From assembly GCA_020444075.1 (NCBI GenBank), contig JAHLLR010000006.1:1-64000 (forward strand): 64,000 nucleotides of DNA, written 5' to 3'. The translations under genes and the position numbers were made by a program. Source of the DNA: Deltaproteobacteria bacterium (GTDB lineage: Bacteria > Desulfobacterota > Desulfobacteria > Desulfobacterales > Desulfosarcinaceae). Of the stretch, positions 23,285-31,853 are shown piece by piece. Position 1 is the stretch's first letter. The number at the start of each line of letters is the position of its first letter. Under the pieces are notes generated by a model. That model was not told the origin of the DNA, did not search any database, and worked only from the letters and a program-made list of their open reading frames with translations.

Positions 23285-25228
23285 ATGCAAACAGGCATCA
23301 CTATCGGCATTGCCGGCCACGTGGATCATGGGAAAACGTCTCTGGTCAGGGCGTTGAGCGGCATCGATACCGACCGCATGAAGGTAGAAAAAGAGCGCGG
23401 CCTTTCCATCGAGTCCGGGATCGCTCCACTGATCCTGCCGGGGGGGGCCACCGTGGCCCTGGTGGATGTCCCCGGCCATACGGATTATTTGAAGAATACC
23501 ATTCGCGGGCTCAGCGGTGTGGATCTGGCCATATTGGTGGTGGCTGCCGATGACGGCATCATGCCCCAGAGCCGGGAGCACCTGGATATCCTTAAGTTTT
23601 TCGGCGCAACAGGCGGGATCTGTGTTCTCAGCAAGGCCGACCTGGTGGATGAGGAAACCCTCGAGATCGCCGAGATGGAGCTGCAGGAGATCCTGGCCGG
23701 GTCCTTCCTGGAGGGAAAGCCGGTGGTCCGGTTTTCAGCCGGGTCCGGCCTCGGCGGGGATGCAATTGTCCGTTGTCTGGAACAGGAGATAGCCGGCCTG
23801 CCAAACAAAAGCAGCACGGCACCCTTCCGGCTCTGGATCGATCAGGTGAAAACCATCACCGGTCTGGGGACCGTGGTCAGCGGAACCGTGCGCTCAGGGT
23901 CCCTATCGCTTAACGATACGGTAGTCGTACTCCCCCCGCAGATCACTACCCGTATCCGATCCATGGAATCCCATAATCGGCAGACTGACCGTGTTTGTTC
24001 CGGACAGCGGGTAGGTATCAACCTGCACAACGTTCACACCCGTTCCCTGGCCAGGGGGATGCTGCTCGCTGGTCCCGAAATCGCCGGCAGCAGTTATCTG
24101 TTGAATGCGGAAATGGAGCTGTTGGCGCGGACCGTCTCGCCGCTCAAGAATCGACAGCGGGTCAAACTGTACGTGGGCACCGCTGCTGTCAATGCCATGG
24201 TCGTGCTCATGGAAAAGGAACATGTGGCGCCTGGAGACCGGACCCTGATTCAATTCCGCCTTCAAAAACCCTTGTCTGTGCTTCCCAGAGACCCATTTGT
24301 CATCACGTCATTGAATATTCCCACCGTTATCGGTGGAGGCACCATCTTGGAGGTGCCTGCCGAAAAATACAGAAAAGCCAAAACCCAACGGATTTTGCCC
24401 TATCTGGAAGCGCTCCGCAGCGGAAATATCAGCGCCTTTGTCGATGCCTATTTTGAATCAACCATAGAAAAATACACCGATGCACAAACCCTGTCACGAT
24501 CAACCGGACTTTCCCGGGCAGCCTTCGAAGCGCAGATCAGTGCACGGGTCAACTCCGGTGAATTTGTCTATCTGAAGCGCCATGGTGCCTATCGCCGGGA
24601 TAAATTCGAGCAGATCAAAGCTCAACTGTTCGCCGTCATCGAAAGGGCATTTAAACAGAATCCACTGAAGAAAAACGTCAACCGGATTGAATTGATGAAT
24701 TTGCTCGACATTTCCCTGGACGACATCCTTTTCACGCAACTGGTTGAAACCCTGTGCTCCGGGGGAAAATTGAAAAAGAGTGACGGCGGGTATCAGCTCC
24801 CGGACAGCCGGGGGCATCTGTCCGGTGAGCATGAAAAACTGGCCGATGCGCTGCTTGCCTACTCCCGGCGATCGGACATGACTCCATTCAGTGCGGATAC
24901 CTTCTGGAAAGAGCATGATAAAAACCATGAAAAAGAAGCGATCAAAGAACTGCTCAACTATCTGCATAACCGGAAAAAGTTGATTCGGCTGAACGATCAG
25001 CGTTTCCTTTCCCTCGAGGCACTCGATAAAATCAAGGACCGTGTTGCCCAATTTATCCGGCAACACGGGTGCCTCCGGCTGGCTGACTGCAAAGCCATAT
25101 TAGGTTACGGCCGGTGGGGCGGCGTCCACGTTTTCGATTACCTCGATAAAATCGGTTTCACCTCACGGGTGGGCGACAAGCGACTGCTCCGGCAGCCATC
25201 GGGAGGGTCCGGCGAACCAATCCATTGA
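23285..25228 (+). CDS. selB: selenocysteine-specific elongation factor SelB
   Basis: A 647-residue translation factor that brings Sec-tRNA to the ribosome at SECIS-marked UGA codons. The GTPase domain shows GHVDHGKTSL (G1), DVPGH (G3) and SKADLVDE (G4); two beta-barrel domains follow, and residues ~400-647 form the winged-helix repeats that bind the SECIS hairpin (ending LADCKAILGYGRWGGVHVFDY). I chose ATG 23285; the longer frame would run through the tRNA. With selC directly upstream, the cell evidently makes selenoproteins, though I see none with an in-frame TGA in this window. Confidence 0.95.
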   Translation: MQTGITIGIAGHVDHGKTSLVRALSGIDTDRMKVEKERGLSIESGIAPLILPGGATVALVDVPGHTDYLKNTIRGLSGVDLAILVVAADDGIMPQSREHLDILKFFGATGGICVLSKADLVDEETLEIAEMELQEILAGSFLEGKPVVRFSAGSGLGGDAIVRCLEQEIAGLPNKSSTAPFRLWIDQVKTITGLGTVVSGTVRSGSLSLNDTVVVLPPQITTRIRSMESHNRQTDRVCSGQRVGINLHNVHTRSLARGMLLAGPEIAGSSYLLNAEMELLARTVSPLKNRQRVKLYVGTAAVNAMVVLMEKEHVAPGDRTLIQFRLQKPLSVLPRDPFVITSLNIPTVIGGGTILEVPAEKYRKAKTQRILPYLEALRSGNISAFVDAYFESTIEKYTDAQTLSRSTGLSRAAFEAQISARVNSGEFVYLKRHGAYRRDKFEQIKAQLFAVIERAFKQNPLKKNVNRIELMNLLDISLDDILFTQLVETLCSGGKLKKSDGGYQLPDSRGHLSGEHEKLADALLAYSRRSDMTPFSADTFWKEHDKNHEKEAIKELLNYLHNRKKLIRLNDQRFLSLEALDKIKDRVAQFIRQHGCLRLADCKAILGYGRWGGVHVFDYLDKIGFTSRVGDKRLLRQPSGGSGEPIH

Positions 25229-25270
25229 CACCACTTGGAATTTAAAAAATCGATGCTGTCGAGCAGTTGG

Positions 25271-25312
25271 ATAGATATTAACATTTTGACTTATGTATTC
25301 CCCCCGTCTAAT
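25271..25312 (+). promoter_or_regulatory. promoter-like element, copy 2 (upstream of MauE-rhodanese)
   Basis: This has the same three blocks (ATAGATATTAAC, TTGACT, TCTAAT) with the same internal spacing as the copy at 22957-22998. It lies 185 bp upstream of the MauE-like gene. Confidence 0.5.
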
Positions 25313-25496
25313 CAATCCAGCCTGAGCATGACGATGGCATCGCAGGCACCATTTGTGGGGAACAGGTGCGGGGTCGCGATACCGGTTGAAGATTTTATTC
25401 TTTTCTGAAAACCGGAAAAAGGGAGTCGGTGCCCTTGCCCTTTTCATCAACCGATCACCAATAGGCGCTTTGATCATCTTTGCCGGGAATCCCATA

Positions 25497-25997
25497 ATGC
25501 CTCTGCTTAGTTGGATGTATCGACTCCTGCGCTGGTTGCTTGGCGGCCTTTTTATCTATTCCGGCGCGACCAAACTCCTGGCACCCCACCTCTTTGCCGT
25601 GCTGATCGACGCCTATGGGATTGTTCCTGATGGCCTGCTCATGCCTGTGGCCGTGATCCTGCCGGCACTGGAGGTGCTTGCCGGCGTCGGGCTGCTTTTC
25701 GACATCCACGGCAGTCTCGTCGTGATTACCGGTTTGCTGCTGCTGTTTGTGGCTATCCTGGGATACGGCATCTGGATGGGTCTGGATGTGGATTGCGGTT
25801 GTTTCGGCCCTGAAGATCCGGAAGCCGAGGCATTTCACGGACTCAGGCCGGCTCTCTACCGGGATATGGTCATGCTGACGGCGGTCGTTTTTTTATATGG
25901 ATGGCGTCGATACCGTCGCGTGCAAACCAGGAAAATATCCCTGTTGATGGATAAATGGTTAACTCGTTTCAATCGACACATTTTAAATGAACAGTAA
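25497..25997 (+). CDS. MauE/DoxX-like membrane protein
   Basis: A 166-residue polytopic protein with four hydrophobic segments (about residues 8-27, 41-62, 68-92 and 118-136) and a conserved DCGCFGPEDPE motif at the end of the third, the cysteine pair typical of MauE-type proteins linked to disulfide or thiol transfer across the membrane. I chose ATG 25497, where similarity-like sequence begins. It is followed 16 bp later by an exported rhodanese, so the pair may deliver reductant or sulfane sulfur in the periplasm (inference). Confidence 0.75.
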   Translation: MPLLSWMYRLLRWLLGGLFIYSGATKLLAPHLFAVLIDAYGIVPDGLLMPVAVILPALEVLAGVGLLFDIHGSLVVITGLLLLFVAILGYGIWMGLDVDCGCFGPEDPEAEAFHGLRPALYRDMVMLTAVVFLYGWRRYRRVQTRKISLLMDKWLTRFNRHILNEQ

Positions 25998-26013
25998 ACA
26001 ATGAGGAGAATGG

Positions 26014-26553
26014 ATGATGCTTACGGGTAAATGGATGCTGAAACTGACGATGATTGGTGTCCTGGTGTTTGGGCTGTCGTATCCCGCAATGGCCTTTCTC
26101 GAAAACAAATTCGAAAAGGAAGTGGAGAAGGAGGCCGGTGCGGTTAAGCTCGTACGGGAAGTCCAGCGTGGCGGCTACGACCTGGTCTCAACCGCAGAAC
26201 TCAAAAAATGGAAAGACAGCGGCAAGGATATGGTGGTCGTGGACACCATGCCCTATGAGGACAGTTACAAAAAGATGCATGTGCCGGGAGCGGTTCAGTT
26301 TTTGTTTCCCATTCCGGACATGGACGCCTGGGACACCAAGGAGACTGGCGGCAAAACCCAGGACGATTTTATTCAGCTGCTGGGCAGCGACAAAGACAAG
26401 ACCATCGTGGTTTACTGCGGTTTTGTCAAATGCACGCGCAGCCACAATGGTGCGGCCTGGGCGGTCAAACTGGGCTACAAGAATGTTTTTCGTTATTCAG
26501 GCGGTGTCTTCGCCTGGAAAGGGGCCAAGTATCCACTGGAGAAAGTCGAATAG
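26014..26553 (+). CDS. exported rhodanese-like protein
   Basis: A 179-residue protein with a signal peptide (about residues 1-28, ending YPAMA) and a rhodanese domain: VVVDTMPYEDSYKKMHVPGAV near residue 73 and the active-site loop VVYCGFVKCTRSHNGAA near 130, which has two cysteines. Rhodaneses carry persulfide sulfur. The signal places it in the periplasm. It is co-oriented and closely spaced with the MauE-like gene. Confidence 0.85.
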   Translation: MMLTGKWMLKLTMIGVLVFGLSYPAMAFLENKFEKEVEKEAGAVKLVREVQRGGYDLVSTAELKKWKDSGKDMVVVDTMPYEDSYKKMHVPGAVQFLFPIPDMDAWDTKETGGKTQDDFIQLLGSDKDKTIVVYCGFVKCTRSHNGAAWAVKLGYKNVFRYSGGVFAWKGAKYPLEKVE

Positions 26554-26721
26554 GTTGGATTCATAAACGGCATCTTTCACCCGACTTTTGGGATGGGAGT
26601 CAGATCCGAATCCTCGAAAGGGTTCATATAATCCTCCGGTTCGAATCCGATTCCCGCCTTGAACCCGGATGAAATCCACCATTTATGGATAGGCGCCACC
26701 AACTACGTGATGAGATTTTGA

Positions 26722-27288
26722 ATGGAACCGATGGAAGGAAAAATAGACGGCAACGCCGAAGCATTGGTCGCCCGAATCCGGGAGCGCGCACGCAACCTTT
26801 ATGAGACCCGGCAGCTGCTGTGCACCGAGGCGGTGTTTTCGGCCTTGAATCATGGATTGAAAGGCGGCCTTACCGACGCGCAGGCAACGGCCCTGGCCGC
26901 CCCTTTCTGCGTGGCATTAGGGGAAAGCGGCTGCCTGTGCGGGGCGCTCAGCGGAGCAGTGCTGGCATCCGGCCTGCTGTTGGGAAGAGATCGACCCTAT
27001 CGTCATCGCCAAGCGATGCGCGACACTTCCCGCCAGCTGCACGATGCCTTCAAGGCGGCCAACGGCGCCACCTGCTGCCGGGTGCTTTCCAAAAAGGTCC
27101 GGCACGACAAAAAAGCCCATTTCCGGCAGTGTGCCGACCTCACCGCCCAGGCTGCCGAAATGGCGGCACGGATAGTGTTGGAGAAACGACCCGAATTGAT
27201 CGGGCAGGTGGACAACCGATATCTGGCCAAACGGCAGTCGGCCATTGGCGGGGTCTTCCTGCGGCTGGTCAATCTTTTTTCACGTTGA
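26722..27288 (+). CDS. C_GCAxxG_C_C-type redox protein
   Basis: A 188-residue cytoplasmic protein with the spaced cysteines of the C_GCAxxG_C_C family: LCTEAVFSAL near residue 34, GCLCGALSGAVLASGLLLG near 79, CC near 119 and a further Cys in FRQCADL near 139. Family members are thought to bind clusters or act in thiol redox, but no reaction is established. It ends 13 bp before the double-cubane-type gene, an association that suggests a common electron-transfer function. Confidence 0.75.
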   Translation: MEPMEGKIDGNAEALVARIRERARNLYETRQLLCTEAVFSALNHGLKGGLTDAQATALAAPFCVALGESGCLCGALSGAVLASGLLLGRDRPYRHRQAMRDTSRQLHDAFKAANGATCCRVLSKKVRHDKKAHFRQCADLTAQAAEMAARIVLEKRPELIGQVDNRYLAKRQSAIGGVFLRLVNLFSR

Positions 27289-27301
27289 ACAGGAGAACAT
27301 C

Positions 27302-28591
27302 ATGAGCGAAGACTACCGGCGGATGTGGAAAGACCTCGGGCTGGATCTCGAGGCCCACGACGCCCTTCTTAATGTGCTGGGACAGGGGTACCGGCAGGTG
27401 TTTCTATCCCAGAAAAACCGGCCGGAGGGAATGGGCTATTTCGACTTTGTCATGAGCGAAGTCCACGGCCTTCGCATCAAAGAACTGCTGGATGAAAAAG
27501 CCGCCGGGCGCAAGATCATCGGGTCCTACTGTGTCTTCGTTCCCGAAGAGATCGTCCTGGCCGCCAATGCCACCCTGGTGGGGCTTTGCGCCGGTGCCGA
27601 TTTCGCCATGGATGCCGTGGAGCAGGTCCTGCCGAGAAACACCTGCTCGCTGATCAAATCCACCTTCGGCTTCAAGCTGGGTAAGGTCTGCCCATACCTG
27701 GAGGCCTCGGACATGATCGTGGGAGAAAATACCTGCGACGGCAAGAAGAAGGCTTATGAGATTTTCGACGGACTGGTGCCTAACCTCTACGTGATGGACA
27801 TCCCCCAGATGAAGTCGGCGGCGGGCCGGGATCTGATGAAAAAGGAGTACAACCAATTCAAGGACGCGCTGGAAACACTCACCGGGGTGACCATCAACAG
27901 CGATAATCTCAGGGCAGGGATCGCCGCGGTCAACGCTAAACGCAAGGCCATGCACCGCCTGGCCGATCTTCGCAAGGCCGACCCCGCTCCCATTTCCGGC
28001 CTGGATGCCCTGCTGGCCAACCAGGTCTATTTTTACGACAATCCGGCGCGGTTTACCGATAGTGTCAACAAGATCTGCGATGAACTGGAGCAGCGCATTG
28101 CCCGCAAGGCAGGGGCCGTGGCCGCCGGTGCTCCACGCATTCTTATCTCCGGATGTCCCATGGCCGTGCCGAACTGGAAGCTGCCCATGATTGTGGAAAA
28201 TGCCGGAGCGGTCATCGTGGGTGAGGAGAGCTGCGTGGGCGAGCGGGGCACCCGCAACCGGGTGGACGATTCCGGCGACACGGTGGACGCTCTGATGGAG
28301 GCCATTGTGGACCGATATTTCAAAGTGGACTGCGCCATCTTCACCCCCAATCCGGAGCGGCTGGACCACATCGAAACCATGGCCCGCGAATACCGGGCCG
28401 ACGGGGTGATCCATTTCGGCCTCCAGTTCTGCCAGCCCTATCTCATGGAATCGCTGCCGGTGGAAAAGGCCTTGAAGGAAAAAGGCATTCCCATGCTGCG
28501 CGTGGAAACCGACTACAGCTCTGAAGACGTCCAGCAGCTGCAGACCCGGGTGGAGGCGTTCCTGGAACTGCTGCCTAAGCAGGAAGCCTGA
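27302..28591 (+). CDS. double-cubane/2-hydroxyacyl-CoA dehydratase (HgdB)-type iron-sulfur protein
   Basis: A 429-residue protein with two HgdB/BcrB-like halves. Candidate cluster cysteines are in GSYCVF, RNTCSLIKSTFG, KVCPYLEAS, GENTCDGKKKA, SGCPMA, EESCVGERG and QFCQPY, and the CDGKK motif is diagnostic. As a single fused-type subunit without an HgdA partner, it fits the double-cubane cluster proteins (DCCP), low-potential ATP-driven reductases of unknown substrate, better than true dehydratases. No activator ATPase (HgdC type) is adjacent. GGAGAAC precedes the ATG. Confidence 0.82.
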   Translation: MSEDYRRMWKDLGLDLEAHDALLNVLGQGYRQVFLSQKNRPEGMGYFDFVMSEVHGLRIKELLDEKAAGRKIIGSYCVFVPEEIVLAANATLVGLCAGADFAMDAVEQVLPRNTCSLIKSTFGFKLGKVCPYLEASDMIVGENTCDGKKKAYEIFDGLVPNLYVMDIPQMKSAAGRDLMKKEYNQFKDALETLTGVTINSDNLRAGIAAVNAKRKAMHRLADLRKADPAPISGLDALLANQVYFYDNPARFTDSVNKICDELEQRIARKAGAVAAGAPRILISGCPMAVPNWKLPMIVENAGAVIVGEESCVGERGTRNRVDDSGDTVDALMEAIVDRYFKVDCAIFTPNPERLDHIETMAREYRADGVIHFGLQFCQPYLMESLPVEKALKEKGIPMLRVETDYSSEDVQQLQTRVEAFLELLPKQEA

Positions 28592-28993
28592 CACGTTCCG
28601 GGTCAATGAACGGTAGATCGACCTGTTCGGCAGGGCTCCGGTTACGCCGGCATCGAGCCGTCCATGCCCCTGCGCCTGCTGCGGTGAACCCACCATGGCG
28701 TCCATACTGGCGTCGGTGGACCGCCAGGCAATTTGTCGGGGTGCCTGGCCAAGGGTGCTTTTGAAATCCTAAAAAAATAGCCGGCACCCTCATCCCTGTC
28801 TTTCCGGAACATCTTCGGTGATTTATCAAGAAAGATCGGATGCGATCCCTCGCCCCAGGGATCGGGTTACATTCGCTTCAATGGTTGTTATTCGACGATG
28901 GGTTTGATATATTTGCCTTTCCTGCATGGGTGAATCCTCACCTACTGACAGTGAAGAAAACGTGGGAACCCATTTTCCGGATAAGGCGACCCG
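28592..28993. other. 402-bp intergenic stretch
   Basis: There is no gene-like frame. One perfect hairpin lies at 28843-28864 (CGATCCCT and AGGGATCG around six bases) without a T-tract. It does not match c-di-GMP riboswitch sequence despite preceding a GGDEF gene. I see nothing else in it. Confidence 0.5.
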
Positions 28994-29944
28994 ATGGAAA
29001 GCAGTCCCGAATTCTATCCCATTCTCCTGGCTGAAGACGATCCCATTTCGCGGCGGTTGTTCGAGAAAATTCTGATTAAAGAGGGGTTTGCGGTGACCAC
29101 GGTGGAAAACGGACGCAAAGCCCTTGACCTGTTCCACCAGCGGTTTTTCCCCATCGTGCTGACGGACTGGCAAATGCCGGAAATGGAAGGGCCGGAATTG
29201 TGCCGGGCCATCCGGGAGGAGAATCCGAACCGTTATGTTTTCATTATCATGCTTACTTCCAAGGGCTCCAAGGACGACATCATTTCAGGCCTGGGTGCCG
29301 GCGCCGACGACTACCTCACCAAGCCGGCCCACTATGCGGAACTGGTGGCCCGCATTAAAACCGGCATCCGCATCCTGGAGCTGGAAAAGTCGCTGAAGGC
29401 TGCCGTTGATGAGATCCACCTCCTGTCCATCACCGACCCGCTGACCGGCATTTACAACAGGGGCTATATCAACGAGCGGTTGCCCCAGGAGATCCGCCGG
29501 GCCAACCGTTACGGTCGTGATTTCTCCTTGATCATGTGTGACATCGATCATTTCAAAAAGGTCAACGATACATACGGCCACCTGGCCGGGGATGCGGTGC
29601 TCAAGGAATTCGTCCGGTGCCTCACCTCGGTCATCCGGCAGCAGGTAGACTGGGCCGGGCGGTACGGCGGAGAAGAGTTTCTCGTCGTTCTGCCGGAAAC
29701 GGATCTGGCCGGGGCCATGGTGCTGGCCGAGCGTCTCAGAAAAACCGTCCAAAGCTGTGAGACACGGCTCGACGGCTGTACCATTCCTGTTACCGCCAGT
29801 TTCGGCGTTACCGGTTTTTCTCCACGAGGCGGGAAGGCGGTGATCAAGTCGGAAGCCTTGCTCCAGAAGGCTGACACCTTCCTTTACGAGGCCAAGAAGG
29901 CGGGGCGCAATCAGGTAGTCGGACGTCCCCTGGTGGAACCCTGA
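28994..29944 (+). CDS. response regulator with GGDEF diguanylate cyclase domain
   Basis: A 316-residue PleD/WspR-like protein. The receiver domain (1-125) has acidic AEDD, phospho-acceptor Asp58 in LTDWQMPEM and Lys in LTKPAHY. A short coiled linker leads to GGDEF (about 155-310), with DPLTGIYNRGY, CDIDHFKKVNDTYGH and the active motif GGEEF. It should make c-di-GMP when phosphorylated. The RxxD inhibitory site is degenerate (QQVD), so feedback inhibition may be absent. No histidine kinase is adjacent, making it an orphan regulator. Confidence 0.9.
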   Translation: MESSPEFYPILLAEDDPISRRLFEKILIKEGFAVTTVENGRKALDLFHQRFFPIVLTDWQMPEMEGPELCRAIREENPNRYVFIIMLTSKGSKDDIISGLGAGADDYLTKPAHYAELVARIKTGIRILELEKSLKAAVDEIHLLSITDPLTGIYNRGYINERLPQEIRRANRYGRDFSLIMCDIDHFKKVNDTYGHLAGDAVLKEFVRCLTSVIRQQVDWAGRYGGEEFLVVLPETDLAGAMVLAERLRKTVQSCETRLDGCTIPVTASFGVTGFSPRGGKAVIKSEALLQKADTFLYEAKKAGRNQVVGRPLVEP

Positions 29945-30112
29945 TTAGGCCTGCCGCATTTCTGGAATTTCACACGCCATTTCCTGCGCGTCGGCCTTCA
30001 CCCCGAGGAAGCTCATCACTCATTTGGAGCTGCCTGGTGAGCGGCTTCCACCCGCGACCCCTGTACGTTGGGAAGTGCCCTATCGCGGCAGGGCACCGCT
30101 CGCCGTTAAGGG

Positions 30113-30718
30113 TCATTTGGCTGCGGAATACATATCGTTCACCCGATCCCAGTTGACAACATTGAAAAAGGCGCCGATGTAATCCGGCCGACGGTTCTGG
30201 TACTTCAGGTAATAGGCATGCTCCCAGACGTCGATTCCCAGGACCGGCGTTTTTCCCTGGCTGACGGGGTTGTCCTGGTTGGGTGTCGCCACGATCTCGA
30301 GCTTGCCCTGGTCCAGCACCAGCCACGTCCACCCGCTGCCGAAAAGCAGGGCGGCAGTGCTTGAAAACGTTTCCCTGAATTTTTCATAGCTGCCGAACCG
30401 TTTGGAAATGGCATCGGCAACAGGTCCGCTGAAAGCAATATCTTTTTTCAGCATCGGCCACCAGAACGCATGATTGGCATGCCCCCCGCCGTGATTGCGA
30501 ACGGCCGTCCGGATGGTTTCGGGAATTGCATTGAGATCCTTCAAGAGCGCTTCGGCGCTTTTGTCCTGCAACGCTTCATGTCCTTTAAGGGCCGCATTCA
30601 GTTTATCCACGTAGGTCTGATGGTGCTTCGTGTGATGAATTTCCATGGTCCTGGCATCGAAATAGGGTTCCAGGGCGTCGTATGCGTAGGGAAGTGTGGG
30701 CAGTGTATGGCTCATCAT
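30113..30718 (-). CDS. sodB: superoxide dismutase (Fe/Mn type), cytoplasmic
   Basis: A 201-residue protein with all metal ligands: His in [13 protein letters not shown] (about 27), His in HANHAFWW (about 81), and Asp and His in [17 protein letters not shown] (about 163-167). No signal peptide is present. It dismutates superoxide. Fe or Mn use cannot be settled by eye. GGAGG precedes the start. It is divergent from an OxyR-like regulator, a sensible partnership for oxygen exposure in an anaerobe. Confidence 0.92.
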   Translation of the reverse strand: MMSHTLPTLPYAYDALEPYFDARTMEIHHTKHHQTYVDKLNAALKGHEALQDKSAEALLKDLNAIPETIRTAVRNHGGGHANHAFWWPMLKKDIAFSGPVADAISKRFGSYEKFRETFSSTAALLFGSGWTWLVLDQGKLEIVATPNQDNPVSQGKTPVLGIDVWEHAYYLKYQNRRPDYIGAFFNVVNWDRVNDMYSAAK

Positions 30719-30792
30719 TAATCCTCCAGATTGTTATTTCTCATGGGATGACCCACCGGGTCGGTTATTTCTATCGATCCTATTCCTAATCA

Positions 30793-30820
30793 GGCTGATC
30801 CGATATGGCTGATCCGATAT
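30793..30820. repeat. perfect 14-bp tandem repeat in the sod-oxyR spacer
   Basis: GGCTGATCCGATAT occurs twice in a row, ending on the first base of the oxyR -35 candidate. It may be a pair of regulator half-sites or a simple duplication. Confidence 0.5.
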
Positions 30821-30848
30821 TGACAAATAATGGCGACGCCCATAACAT
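30820..30848 (+). promoter_or_regulatory. sigma-70-like promoter for oxyR
   Basis: TTGACA (30820-30825) and TAACAT (30843-30848) are separated by 17 bases, about 50 bp before the oxyR start, in an otherwise A/T-rich leader. Confidence 0.5.
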
Positions 30849-30896
30849 AAATCAAATCGATAATTATTATATTAACATCAAAAAAATTTATATTAT

Positions 30897-31853
30897 ATGA
30901 TTTCCCACACCCAATTGGAGTACCTGGTGGCCGTGGATCGCCACGGGAGTTTTTCGGAAGCGGCCGCACGATGTTTCGTCACTCAGCCGACCCTGAGCAT
31001 GCAGATTCAAAAACTGGAAGCGGAGCTGGGGGTGGCCCTGTTCGATCGGGGCCGGAAACCGGTTGCGGCCACACCTATCGGCAAGGCCGTCATTGATCGG
31101 GCATACCGGACACTACGGGAATTCAAGGGCATCGTCGAGGTGGTCCGCGAGCAGCGGGAGACAGTGTCAGGAGAGCTGCGCCTGGGTATCATTCCTACCC
31201 TGGGACCATACCTGCTGCCCCGGTTCATACCGGATCTGCTCGCCTCCTATCCGGAGATCCGGGTGACGATTCAGGAACGGCCTACCGCGGACATTGTCGA
31301 GGGATTGCGCCGGGACGTGCTGGATGTGGGCATTGCCGCCACGCCGTTAGCAGATAAAAGCATCCGGGAAGCTCCCCTGTTTTACGAACCCTTTTACGGC
31401 TATGTGTCGGCCGGCCACCGGCTGGCCGATAAAAAGCGCCTGTCCACCGAAGACCTCGCGCCGGATGAGATGATTCTGCTGGACAGCGGCCACTGCCTTT
31501 CCGGGCAGGCTTCTCAGTTGTGTACCGGCACCCAGGATTTGAGCAATGAAGCGTCGCCGAGGCTGCGATTTGTGGGAGGCAGCCTGGAGGGACTGATGCG
31601 TATTGTCGAATCGGGCCACGGAATCACCCTGCTTCCCGAACTGGCGGTCACGAATCTGCCGCCGGCATTCAAGGGGTTGCTGCGTCCATTCGAATCGCCG
31701 GTGCCGGTGCGGGAGGTGAGCCTTATCACTCACGGCGACGGCGTAAAGACCCGACTGCTGGAAATTCTCAGGAGATCGATCCTTGATGGAGTTCCCGATG
31801 GCCTGAAAGTAAAAGGAAGCGGCTGGCGAATTATCGGCGCGAAACCGGCCTGA
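30897..31853 (+). CDS. oxyR: OxyR-type LysR peroxide sensor
   Basis: A 318-residue LysR regulator: N-terminal HTH (HTQLEYLVAVDRHGSFSEAAARCFVTQPTLSMQIQKLE) and a substrate-binding-fold sensor. Redox cysteines at 200 and 209 (GHCLSGQASQLC) coincide with Cys199/Cys208 of E. coli OxyR, so it very probably senses peroxide by disulfide formation. It likely controls the divergent SOD and other oxidative-stress genes. Its 3' end overlaps the convergent EamA gene by 23 bp. Confidence 0.9.
   Translation: MISHTQLEYLVAVDRHGSFSEAAARCFVTQPTLSMQIQKLEAELGVALFDRGRKPVAATPIGKAVIDRAYRTLREFKGIVEVVREQRETVSGELRLGIIPTLGPYLLPRFIPDLLASYPEIRVTIQERPTADIVEGLRRDVLDVGIAATPLADKSIREAPLFYEPFYGYVSAGHRLADKKRLSTEDLAPDEMILLDSGHCLSGQASQLCTGTQDLSNEASPRLRFVGGSLEGLMRIVESGHGITLLPELAVTNLPPAFKGLLRPFESPVPVREVSLITHGDGVKTRLLEILRRSILDGVPDGLKVKGSGWRIIGAKPA

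Noticed and set aside
26595-26658. tRNA-like sequence (GGGAGTC...GGTTCGAATCC...GATTCCC)
   Set aside because: The acceptor halves pair, but only two bases separate the T-loop from the acceptor strand and no proper anticodon arm forms; it is not a functional tRNA.
27404-28705. Long antisense frame (433 codons) opposite the double-cubane-type gene
   Set aside because: It mirrors codon bias of the real gene on the other strand, shows no domain, and the plus-strand protein has clear family motifs.
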